In this document: piece by piece, positions 21,871 to 33,115 of the stretch
Layout of the letters: the number at the start of each line of letters is the position of its first letter
Position numbering within the stretch: position 1 is the first letter of the stretch
Made by a program: the position numbers and the translations under genes
Origin: Excoecaria cochinchinensis
Taxonomy: Eukaryota; Streptophyta; Magnoliopsida; Malpighiales; Euphorbiaceae
Reading direction: 5' to 3'
Assembly: GCA_947683425.1 (NCBI GenBank)
Contig: CANTUQ010000081.1
Span: 5,328,501 to 5,392,500, forward strand
DNA length: 64,000 bases
The notes under the pieces: generated by a model
Databases searched by the model: none
Told to the model about the DNA's origin: nothing
What the model saw: only the letters and a program-made list of their open reading frames with translations

Positions 21871-23998
21871 TTAAGTAAAATTTACCCAATTAACCCAATT
21901 AAGCCAAATTAAAATTGGGCCATTACAACTATCCCCTCCTAAAAAGAATTTCGTCTGTGAATACATACCTGTTTTAAACAGATGAGGATACTGAGCTCGT
22001 ATCGCTGCTTTCGGTTCCCATGTTGCTTTTTCTATCCCATGATCTTGCCAAAGCACTTTCACTAATGAAACTTGCTTATTCAGTTGCTCCACTTCTTATG
22101 CGAATATTTCTTTAGGCTTCTCATCATAGGAGAAATCCAGTTGCACTTGCACATCTTGCACAGACAGAACATGCGACTCATCTGAACGATATTTTCGAAG
22201 CATAGACACATAGAAGACATCATAAAGCTTAGCCAAAGTCGGAGGTAAGGCTAACCGATATGCCACTATTCTAACTCTTTCTAACACCTCATACGATCCA
22301 ATGAATTTCGGACTCAATTTCACTTTTTTTCCAAACCGAAGCATTTTTCTCCATGGAGACACTTTCTAAATGACCTTATCACCCACTTCAAACTCAATAT
22401 CCTTTCTCTTCAAATCCGCATAGGACTTTTACCTGTCACTTGCAACTTTCAATCTCTGCTGAATAATCTTCGCTTTCTCTTCTTTATCTCTTACCAAATC
22501 AAAACCAATTATCTTATGCTCGTTCAATTCTGTCCAACATGCAGGAGTTCAACACATCCTTCCATAAAGAACTTCATAAGGTGCCATGCCGATACTCACC
22601 TAATAACTGTTATTGTACGCAAATTCCATCAATGGAATGTACTTATCCCAACTCTTAGAAAAATCCAAAACACAGGCTCAGAGTAAATCTTCTAACACCT
22701 GAATTACCCTTTCTAACTGTCCATCAGTCTGCGAATGGAATGCTGTACCGAAATGCAATCTTGTGCCAAGTGCAGATTGCAAACCTTTTCAGAACTTAGA
22801 AGTAAACCTCGGATCTTTGTCAAATACAATAAACAGAGGAATACCATAAAGTCGCACAGTCTCATTCACATACAGTTCAGCCAACCGATCCATAGAGTAA
22901 TCAAGTCGAATCGGTATGAAATGAGCTAACTTAGAAAATCGATCAACTATTACCCACACAGAATTGTGCTGTTTCGATGTCATTGGAAGACCAGTGACGA
23001 AATCCATGGTAATATTATCCCACTTCCACTGTGGAATCGGAATGGGATTCAATAAACCCGATGGAACTTGATGTTCCGCTTTCACTTGTTGACAAGTCAA
23101 GCACTTAGAAATATATTTCACCACATCTTTCTTTATACCGAGCCACCAATAAACTGTTTCAAGTCCTGATAGATCTTATTGCCGCCTGGATGCATAGTAA
23201 AAACTATATTATATGCTTCATGCAAAAGCTTCTTTCTCAACTCTTTATCACTTACTACACACAACCGATCCCGATAATACAGAACACCTTCCTCATTCAC
23301 TGAATAGTCAGTCTTGTCACCATTTCTGACTGACTGCAGAATCTGTTGCAATTTAGGATCATCTTTCTGCACATTCACTATCTCACTACTCAAATTAGGT
23401 CTTGCTCAATTTAGCCACTAAAGCCCCATCAGATGCAAATCTCCATTTGACATGTCGCAATGTCAAAGCCGAAACTGACTTTCTACCCAACGCATCAGCC
23501 ACTACATTAGCTTTGCTAGGATGGTAATCCACAATACAGTCATAGTCCTTAAACAGTTCAAGCCATCTCCTCTGTCTCAAATTCAACTCTTTTTGAGTAA
23601 GCAAATATTTAAAACTTTCGTGATCAGTGAAAATTTTACACCTTCCACCATATAAATAATGGTGCCAAATCTTCAAAGCAAACACTACTGCAGCTAACTC
23701 AAGATAATGTATCGGATAATTCTGCTCATGCAGTTTCAACTGTCTTGAAGGATAAGCTACTACTTTCCCATCTTGCATCAATACACATCCCAATCCAATT
23801 CTAGAAGCATCACTATACATAGCATACTCTTTACCTGGAATGGGTTGAGACAAGATTGGTGCCTCAACTAGCATCCTTTTTAACTGTTTAAAACTAGCTT
23901 GACATTTATCTGACCACACAAACTTAACTCCCTTACAAAGCAACTTGGTAAGCAGAGAAGCAATAACTAAAAACCCTTTCACAAAACGCCGATCGACC
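21871..23998 (-). pseudogene. E3 pol remnant: RT thumb, RNase H, integrase, chromodomain
   Basis: Read on the minus strand from about 23998: RT thumb (RRFVKGF), RNase H with YSDAS, an ELAAVVF helix, FTDHESFKYL and VADALGRKS; the integrase zinc-binding region (LLHEAYN ... CLTCQQVK); the integrase core with D in ITMDFVTGLP, D in DKDPRFTSKF and E in DGQLERVIQ; then a C-terminal chromodomain (IEKATWEPKAAIRAQYP). The last frame runs through the polypurine tract into the LTR and stops at 21871. Frame breaks near 23394, 23128, 22788 and 22363 and several stops make it non-functional. Chromodomains of this class recognise modified histones and bias insertion to heterochromatin (family knowledge). Nothing N-terminal to the thumb remains. 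Confidence 0.92.
21928..21950 (-). other. Polypurine tract of E3
   Basis: Minus strand: TTTTTAGGAGGGGATAGT immediately upstream of the 3' LTR TGTAATGGCC. It primes plus-strand synthesis in the family. Confidence 0.8.
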
Positions 23999-25133
23999 AC
24001 TCGCATAGCTTCGCCACGGCAGCCGAAGATGGTCACCACAACATGCATCAACCATCACATAGCATAACCGCATACCATTAAATCACATGAAGAAGCTTGA
24101 ACTAACAAATTTCATTCACATGTAGCGGAATCATATCAAACACATACTTTTAGCATACTGTCAACTTGCATTACATATCTTGTTCAGCAGTTACATTATA
24201 TCCCTTTACATGACAAAACTATTAATTACATTATACATAATACAAAATACCAAAAACCTACACTAAGCAGCGAACCCTAGAGTTGACCAAGAAGATGCGA
24301 GATTGTCCTTCAATTACGCTTCACTTCAGAACCTACACGGATTAACACTCGTACTAAGCGATAATGCTTAGTGGGGAAAAAACATACAGTATACATATAT
24401 ATAGATCCATAACAATCATCAAATAATATCCAACACATGCCTCATATTCATGCTTCTTATACATGTCAACATACATGCCTCATTATACATAATAATATTT
24501 ACATCATGCATAAGCTCACATCGCTTCACAATCAATTTAGCACTCATTTAATTGTTCTCATAACACATGAAGTTCACATTCACTTCTTAACCATAATATT
24601 TATTATCAGCCTTGCCTGTAACTCATAGATACGGATAACGGGTATCGTATTTATACTCGTAAGTACCACATTTCACATTTGTATCCGAAGATACACACTT
24701 TCGCATTAGAACCTGTAGGTACCGAAATAATTATCAATATATATAAATATACACTTGTGTGAACCTGAGAAGGATTCTATACGCATTAGAGATTCCAAAT
24801 GGAATCAAACGCTTTGGCCGCAGCTGTAACACCCCCAACTCCTACACATAGCGCTACGGTGAGCGGAGGGTGCTACCGGACGAAGACTCTCACTAGCACA
24901 ACAGAAAATAGAGTAATAAAATTCCTAAAATCATAACCTTAATGACATACACATCCCAAACTTATATCACCCGCACTCTTATTCGCACTAAAAATATTAC
25001 ATAATAAAACTTAATTACATTCCGAAAATCAATAACACTTCCTATAAAACTTCTATCGACTTGTTGGCCAAAGTCACAGTGGACAGCTCGAACCGAACTC
25101 CAATCTCCTAACTTGCACTGATAAACAACCGTG

Positions 25134-25151
25134 ATAAGCGATAACGCTTAG
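25134..25151. other. Conserved stem-loop, E5 3' LTR
   Basis: ATAAGCG-ATAA-CGCTTAG, one outer mismatch, 309 bp from the LTR edge. The partner copy is at 29692-29709. Confidence 0.85.
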
Positions 25152-26775
25152 GGACAACCAATAACGATAACCAGCCACTCCTGGTGGTTGACAAAACAAA
25201 TACATGTAGAAGCACCATATACGTAAGCATAGAGTTACCACTTATTCACATTATCATTTTCATACGAAAACATGCACAAATTTCATACGCATATACATCT
25301 TGTATACTATAAACAGAAAATACTTTATTACTTTTAATCACAATTACATACTACGAATTCATCATTTGCCTAAATTGTTTAATTATCCATATTAATAGTT
25401 ATACCTCATAGGTTACCAAATACATTTTGTCAGTAAAAAATATAAAGTCTTAGAAATTCCCGTTATTACAATATTCCCAAAATTATGCAGATTATAGAAT
25501 TGTTACTAAAACCAAAACATTTCATTTAGTGAAAACTAAACAAAAACATCTTAATCTTTAGATTTGGTTCGAGCTTAAAATAAATATCCCAAGCTTCCTA
25601 CGTATACCTATGGTTGGGGAATCAGAACCACGTAGTTTTACAGAAAATCTTTATACATACCTGTTCCAGAATTAATCCTAACTCATTCCATAATTCCAGT
25701 TATTTACATCATGCTTACCACTCTATTTTCCTTACTTACTGATCGACATATAATTACCGTATTCATTACAAACCAACAAACAATGCACATAAATTCCTTA
25801 CCAACATACTTACATTAGTTACCCAGGCTAAGGTCCAAAAGGTAGATAACATATAACATACTTATATTCTCATTTTAAACATATAAACGAATATATATAT
25901 ATACAATTCATTTATGGAATAATCAACTATAACAATTACGCATATCAATTACTTCAGTAATCCTCTACAAAGGCTTCATATAGACAATCATACTCACAAC
26001 TTTTAAACAGATTAATAACATGCATTTTCCACATGTGAACTCTTAAGCAGTCAGTCTTCATTCATACACGCCTATTTGAACAAACATTATTTGCTATATC
26101 TCCTTTCATTTAACTGACATTAGTTTTAGATACAAAAGCATCTAGGTACCCGAAGATACCACACAATTCCACATAGGTGTCCATAAAGGATCCAGAACAT
26201 ATAAGTGCGTAAAGCACAAGCTCAAAGGACATATATATATAATATATATATCAACAAACACATTCATTGCTTAATCACATGTCTTTTTGCCATTCATCAA
26301 AGAACTTATCACTTTATTCACATTCTTTTACTCTTTAATTGCCTGCTAAGCCAAAGGGGTGGATAAACGAGTGAACAGAACACATTGGGGTACCCGAGGG
26401 TACAATCGAAAAGCAACATCTTTATTTTCTCATCAAAAACATTTTCACATTGGGGGATCTTAAACAAGATCCGTACACATTGAGGATTGCGAGGATCCAA
26501 ACAGAGACCTGATCAGGGTCCAAAACAGAGGGGCTGCAACTATCAGAACTCTATAGGCATGCCTAACTATCCACTAATTTGACTCTTGCAGGCCATGCAT
26601 AGAACATTCCATAATCGAAATATAACATCCAATATAATTTGATGGAACAAATATTACAGTTAAATATCATTGAGTAGCAGAGGTGACATTAAATAAATAT
26701 TAAAAACCAAAAACAAGCATAGATGGAACGAAAAAGATGAAAATCCAAAACTTCAAAAATTCTGGACAGAAGGCA

Positions 26776-27081
26776 TTTGCACGGCGGTATGACCAAACCT
26801 TAGCGCCGTGTAAGACATCCTACACGGTGGTAAGGAAAATCCATACCGCTGTGTAGCATATCAAACACGAAACCTTCAGGAAAACATAATGCATTTACAC
26901 GGCGGTATGGGAAATCCTTATCCACGTGTAAAATGCACAACACAGAAATTATTCAAAACAGAATGAGTTTACATGGCGGTATGCAAAGTCCTTACCGCCA
27001 TGTAAAATCACGGACAGGGAATATAGAAGAATAGAATACGATCACACGGTGGTATGCCCATTTCATACCACCGTGTAGATC
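26776..27081. repeat. Five consecutive hairpins in the E5 3' LTR
   Basis: Each is an ACACGGCGGTA-type arm, a loop of about 7-11 nt, and the complementary TACCGCCGTGT-type arm. The best are TTTACATGGCGGTA (26968-26981) with its exact complement (26993-27006) and the ACGGTGGTATG pair at 27040-27081. Arms differ between hairpins but partly co-vary (ATGG with CCAT, GGTGG with CCACC). Confidence 0.9.
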
Positions 27082-27764
27082 ATCCAAAACCCAAAAAATC
27101 AAAGGAAATTAAACCAAACTCACAACCAAACTTTTATACTAATAATTACCATTAAAACATGCTATTAACATAATCAAACTCTCAATTTTAAAACCAGCAA
27201 ATTTTTACTTCAAAACTTCAATCAAAAGCATACTTTGGTTCAATATTCCACATTCAAGGCATCTCAACCCAAATTATTCAAAACCCAAAACATTTAAACA
27301 TATCTAAATAACTTTAACCCCATAAATTTCAAGGAAATCAAATCACAACAACGAATCATAATATGCATCAAAATCACAAAATCCCAAACCTCAACTCCTT
27401 TGCTCCTAAAAGCTTCCTTGGTTAATCTTTCTTGCTCCCAAACTCATCCAAGGTCTTTCTCATCCAAAAACCTCATCAAACACACACACATATATATACA
27501 AAACATAATCTAGGTCAAAAGCCTAATAAAAAAAAAAAGAGAAATCAAAGCTTATAACTCACCTTACTTTAACAAATCTTCACTTAAATCTCTTGAACTA
27601 ACAAACTTCATTATCTAAATCTTGAGCTTTGATCTGAGGGAGAGCAGATGGTGTTGGAACAAAAGGGAAATGAAGAAGAAGAAGAAAGGGAAAAGGGGAA
27701 AAGAGAACGGGGAGAACAAGAGGGGGAAGAGCATATTTCTCCCCTCTCTCTCCTTCTCTCTCTT

Positions 27765-27775
27765 CTTTTATACCC
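27765..27775 (-). promoter_or_regulatory. TATA box of the E5 3' LTR
   Basis: GGGTATAAAAG on the minus strand, 330 bp from the LTR 5' end, followed by a GA-rich leader. The equivalent in the upstream LTR (32322-32332) reads GGGTAAAAAAG. Confidence 0.75.
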
Positions 27776-28105
27776 CTTCTTACCTCTTGCCACTTGTCAC
27801 CTTGCAATAGGTCCAACCTAGATATTATGTCAAATTTCTCCTTCAATCCTTCCACTCTTAATTCTTCTTCCACTTAACTTATAACTTTATAAATCTTTAC
27901 ATTGACACATACAATTAATTTATTCCTCCAATTAAATCCCCAACTCCATGCTTTACAATTTTACCATTGACCACACTTGCCGAAACTCGTACATTAATTC
28001 CAAACTTGTCCAACCGGCACACCAACACTACAACTTGCAAAATTTTGGTCACCACTAATCCTCGATATGCACAAATCCTTCTAGGATACTTTTCAGGTTG
28101 TTACA

Positions 28106-29382
28106 ATTCTTCCCTCCCAAAAGAATTTCGTCCTCGAAATTCTCTCACATCGAAAAAATCCCAAGACTAAACTCCAATGCACTATCATTCCAACAGATTA
28201 TTTCTGTAACATCATATAACACATACGTTCTACACTTATAACACATACATTTCACCCATTCCAATACACTTTACTTTTAACATACTGACTTATCTTTACT
28301 TATTCTCATCTCTATACTCTTAAACAACTTCTTTTTAATTGGGATGATTATACAAATCATAACTTTTTCTTGTTCATAACTTTTTCTTGCTCATAACTAA
28401 ACTCAAACTCGTAAAATTGATTTAAATAAATCTCATAATTCTCCTCTCATCGTCTTACGTCCAATGCAATCATATTTATCAGAACAATCATTACTTTGAC
28501 CACCAATTAAAAACCAAAGCACATACACCTCACGTATAAGCCACTTAACTTACAACATTTTGCTACACAATTCCCTAATACTTCAAAACATCTGGCACAC
28601 ATGCTACTCTCTTTACTAATAATACTCATATATTACTCCAAAATATCTTCACATTCATTTATGCAAAATTCCAAAATACTCTTTCTACTCAATTCTGACT
28701 ATATACACAATACATTCTCCTTACAACTACTATGCTCTTAGATCACATACCTAATCCTAATATCAAATACTCAATGTACGCCCTGTCAGCTTTTTCTCCA
28801 TCAAAAACACATTCACAAATGCTTCTCATGGGTGATCAAAGGATGATGATGCAATGAGGATGTGATGGTTCATGTATGCAAAATGATGCAGAAATGTAGT
28901 TGATGCTATGATAACATACTTTTCCCATCCCCATGGTTCAATATGCTTATGTTCAAACAATTTTCTAGAAGATAACTGACAGGCATACAAAGCATCACCA
29001 TATTCTTAGAAAATCCAAATACTCCTCCTATCAACACACCAAAGATCTATTCCCACAAAGATAACCATTTATCAATACACTTCAAGGACTTCTACGAAAC
29101 CTTCTCCTTTAACCATCTAATATCATACAAAATCCTAACAGAATCTCTGATAACTCATCTAACATTCCAAATCGAACACAAACATAACAATTCAAGGCAG
29201 GTAGATTGTGACCTACTGAGTCAATACTTAACTAAATACTTTATCAAATCGGAAGGTTCCCCTTCCCAAAACATACCTGAAGGACAAGGTCGTCCGCTTT
29301 GGCCAATGCTAAACTATACAGACACACTTTAAAATACCCAGTTAACCAGAACCGACTAAACCGGTGCTCTGATACCACTAAA
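28106..29382 (-). other. E5 internal region, non-coding
   Basis: 1277 bp between the LTRs. The polypurine tract next to 28105 reads TTTTGGGAGGGAAGAAT in sense. No open frame over 60 codons with recognisable homology; the rest is AT-rich, with a short ATG/GATGATG-rich stretch near 28830-28915. Confidence 0.85.
29361..29377 (-). other. Primer-binding site of E5
   Basis: Sense strand TGGTATCAGAGCACCGG, five bases from the 5' LTR end. The first 12 bases are the standard complement to the 3' end of plant initiator-Met tRNA. Confidence 0.92.
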
Positions 29383-32300
29383 TGTAACACCCCCAACTCC
29401 CATACATAGCACTACGGTGAGCAAAGGGTGCTATCGGACGAAGAATCTCACTAGCACAACAGAAAACAGAGTAATAAAATTCCTAAAATCAGAACCTTAA
29501 CGACATACACATCCCAAACTTATATCACCAGCACTCTTATTCGCACTAAAAATATTACATAATAAAACTTAATTATATTTTGAAAATCAATAACACTTCC
29601 TATAAAACTTCTACCGACTTGTTGGCCAAAGTCACAATGGACAGCTCGAACCGAACACCAATCTCCTAACCTGCACGGATAAACAACCGTGCTAAGCGAT
29701 AACGTTTAGCGGGGACAACCAATAATGATAACCAGCCACTCCTGGTGGTTGACAAAATGAATACATGTAGAAGCAACATATACGTAAGCATAGAGTTACC
29801 ACTTATTCACATTATCATTTTCATACGAAAACATATGCAAATTTCATATGCATAAACATCTTGTATATTATAAACAGAAAATACTTTATTACTTTTAATC
29901 ACAATTGCATACTACCAATTCATCATTTGCCTAAATTGCTTAATTATCCATATTAATAGTTATACCTCATAGGTTAACAAAATACATTTTGTCAGTCAAA
30001 AATATAAAGTCTTAAAAATTCCCGTTATTACAATATTCCCAAAATTATGCAGATTATAGAATTGTTACTAAAACCAAAACATTTCATTTACTGAAAACTA
30101 AACAAAAACAACTTAATCTTCATATTTGGTTCGGGCTTGAAATAAATATCCCAAGCTTCCTACATATCCCTATGGTTGGGGAATCAGAACCACGTAGTTC
30201 TACAGAAAATCTTTATACATACCTGTTCCAGAATTAATCCTAACTCGTTCCATAATTCCAGTTATTTACATCATGCTTACCACTCTATTTTCCTTACTTA
30301 CTAATCGACACATAATTACCGTATTCATTACAAACCAACAAACAATGCACATAAATTCCTTACCAGCATGCTTACATTAGTTACCCAGGCTAAGGTCCAA
30401 AAGGTAGATAACATATAACATACCTGTATTCTCATTTTAAACATATAAACGAATATATATATACAATTCATTTACGGAATAATCGACTATAACAATTACG
30501 CATATCAATTACTTCAATAATCCTCTACAAAGGCTTCATATAGATAATCATACTCACAACTTTTAAACAGATTAATGCCATGCATTTTCCACATGCGAAC
30601 TCTTAAGCAGTCAGTATTCATTCATACACGCTTATTTGAACAAACATTATTTGCTATATCTCCTTTCATTTAACTGACATTAGTTTTAGACATAAAAGCA
30701 TCTAGGTACCCAAAGATACCACACAATTCCACATAGGTGTCCATAAAGGATCCAGAACATATAAGTGCGTAAAGCACAAGCTCAAAGGACATATATATAT
30801 AATATATATATCAACAAACACATTCATTGCTTAATCACATGTATTTTTGCCATTCATCAAAGAACTTATCACTTTATTAACATTCTTTTACTCTTTAATT
30901 GCCTGTTAAGCCAAAGGGGTGGATAAACGAGTGAACAGAACACATTGGGGTACCCGAGGGTACAATCAAAAAGCAACATCTTTATTTTCTCATCAAAAAT
31001 ATTTTCACATTGGGGGATCTTAAACAAGATCCGTACACATTGAGGATCGCGAGGATCCAAACGGGGACCTGATCAGGGTCCAGAACTGAGGGGTTGTAGC
31101 TATTTCTATAGGCATGCCTAACTATCCACTAATTTGACTCTTGCAGGCCATGCACAAAACATTCCGTAATCGAAACATAACATTCAATATAATTTGATAG
31201 AACAAATATTATAGTTAAATATCATTGAGTAGCTGAGGTGACATTAAATAAATATTAAAAACCAAAAACAAGCATAGATGGAACGAAAAAGACAAAAATC
31301 CAAAACTTCAAAAATTCAGGATAAAAGGTATTTACAAGGCGGTATGACCAAACCTTAGTGCCGTGTAAGACATCCTACATGGTGGTAAGGAAAATCCATA
31401 CCGCCGTGTAGCATATCAAACATGAAACCTTCAGGAAAACAGAATGCATTTACACGGCGGTATGGGAAATCCTTACCCCCGTGTAAAATGCACAACACAG
31501 AAATTATTCAAAACATAATGAGTTTACACGGCGGTATGCAAAGTCGTTACCGCCGTGTAAAATCACGGACAGGGAAAATAGAAGAACAGATTACGATCAC
31601 ACGGTGGTATGCCCATTTTATACCACCGTGTAGATCATCCCAAACCCAGAAAATCAAACGAAATTAACCCAAACTCACAGCCAAACTTTTATACTAATAA
31701 TTACCTTTAAAATATGCAATTAACATAATCAAATTCTCAATTTTAAAACCAGCAAATTTTTACTTCAAAACTTCAATCAAAAGCATACTTTGGTTCAATA
31801 TTCCACATTCAAGGCATCTCGACCCAAATTGTTCAAAACCCATAACATTTAAACATATCTAAATAACTTTAACCCCATAAATGTTCAGGAAATCAAATCA
31901 CAACACCAAATTATAATATGCATTAAAATCACAAAATCCCAAACCTCAACTCTTTTGCTCCTAAAAGCTTCCTTGGTTAATCTTTCTTGTTCCCAAACTC
32001 ATCCAAGGTGTTTCTCATCCAAAAACCTCATCAAACACACACACACATATATACAAAACATAATCTAGGTCAAAAACCTAATCAAGAAGGAAAAGAGAAA
32101 TCAAAGCTTATAACTTACCTTACCTTAACAAATCTTCACTTAAATCTCTTGAACTAACAAACTTCCATTATCTAAATCTTGAGCTTTGATCTAAGGGAGA
32201 ACAGATGGTGTTGGAACACAAGGGAAATGAAGAAGAAGAAGAAAGGGAAAAGGGGAAAAGAGAACGGGGAGAACGACAGGGGGAAGAGCATATTTCTCCC

Positions 32301-32662
32301 CTCTCTCTCCTTCTCTCTCTTCTTTTTTACCCCTTTTTACCTCTTGCCACTTGTCACCTTGCAATAGGTCCAACCTAGATATTATGTCAAATGTCTCCTT
32401 CAATCCTTCCACTCTTAATTCTTCTTCCACTTAACTTATAACTTTATAAATCTTTACATTGACACATACAATTAATTTATTCCTCCAATTAAATCCCCAA
32501 CTCCATGTTTCACAATTTTACCATTGATCACACTTACTGAAACTCGTACATTAATTCCAAACTTGTCCAATCGGCACACCAACACTACAACTTGCAAAAT
32601 TTTGGTCACCACTAATCCTCGATATGCACAAATCCTTCTAGGGTACTTTTCTGGTTGTTACA
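29383..32662 (-). repeat. E5 5' LTR
   Basis: 3280 bp, partner of 24825-28105. It keeps the stem-loop (29692-29709), the palindrome form (31108-31121) and the hairpin cluster (31335-31632). The TATA position reads GGGTAAAAAAG (32322-32332), so the promoter that would drive the element appears lost. Confidence 0.93.
31335..31632. repeat. Hairpin cluster in the E5 5' LTR
   Basis: The same five-hairpin series as 26776-27081. Here the fourth pair is TTTACACGGCGGTA with TACCGCCGTGTAAA: the two LTR copies differ in this stem, but both stay perfectly paired. Confidence 0.88.
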
Positions 32663-32919
32663 GCAGCACTTTGACCCTATAGGTATGCCTATCTATCCAC
32701 TACTCAACTTGCAGGCTAAATTGTTAATCTAATTATGGTTCATTGCTCATGTTATAACATCCACATATTTACAGGTAGCAATATCTTAACAATAAATAAC
32801 TGGCATACATAGATATAGCTTATCAAACACATTTATAGTCTCACATGCATGTTTATTCATAGGCAAATAGCATAATTCACGAAACCTAGGGCATTTAGAA
32901 AATGTCCTAAACTTGAGAC

Positions 32920-33115
32920 TTTGTCGCACTCGTGACAGACCTGGTCAATCCCTTATGTCGCGCTCATGGCACAAGTAGCGCACGCGACAGAACCAACCGA
33001 TAACTTCTATTGCGCTTGCGGCAATACCTGTGCTCGCGACAGAACACAAACTGGCATTTTTGCTCGTCGGAGCACTCTGTCGCACCCGCGACCCCTGTCG
33101 CGCTCACGACGGAGC
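32920..33115. repeat. Hairpin cluster in E3 LTR-B
   Basis: Partner of 20367-20545, with units such as TGTCGCACTCGTGACAG and CCTGTCGCGCTCACGACGG. It contains one extra CGCGAC repeat unit compared with LTR-A. Confidence 0.82.

Larger units (their letters stand above)
19472..21927 (-). repeat. E3 LTR-A, main fragment
   Basis: Homologous along its length to 24175-24824 plus 32668-34491. In sense (from 21927): a TATA-like CAATAAAAGGG (21647-21657), a GC-rich inverted-repeat cluster (20367-20545), the palindrome (20127-20140) and the stem-loop (19645-19662). No coding sequence. Confidence 0.92.
24825..28105 (-). repeat. E5 3' LTR
   Basis: 3281 bp. In sense: an intact TATA box (27765-27775), GA-rich leader sequence (27640-27760), a hairpin cluster (26776-27081), the palindrome form ATAGGCATGCCTAA (26553-26566) and a stem-loop (25134-25151). 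Short open frames in the GA/CT-rich part are compositional. Confidence 0.93.
24825..32662 (-). mobile_element. E5: non-autonomous LTR element with 3.28-kb LTRs and 1.28-kb coding-free interior
   Basis: TSD GCAGC (24820-24824 and 32663-32667); the empty site CTGCAGCACTTTG is intact in LTR-A at about 20109. LTRs 24825-28105 and 29383-32662 begin TGTAACACCC and end GGTTGTTACA on the + strand. The primer-binding site (29361-29377) and polypurine tract (28106-28128) show minus sense. The interior holds no domain and no long frame, so it resembles a LARD: mobilised in trans, probably by a chromovirus with an initiator-Met primer. Solo LTR-1 is a relative. The 5' and 3' LTRs differ at a few positions per hundred (by eye), so it is not very recent. 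Confidence 0.93.

Noticed and set aside
27598..27873. Glu/Arg-rich frames in the E5 LTR (also 32179-32430)
   Set aside because: Come from the GA-rich leader after the TATA box; present in both LTRs in several frames.
29361..29377. Possible tRNA gene fragment
   Set aside because: Only the 3'-end complement of initiator-Met tRNA is present, directly beside an LTR: a primer-binding site.
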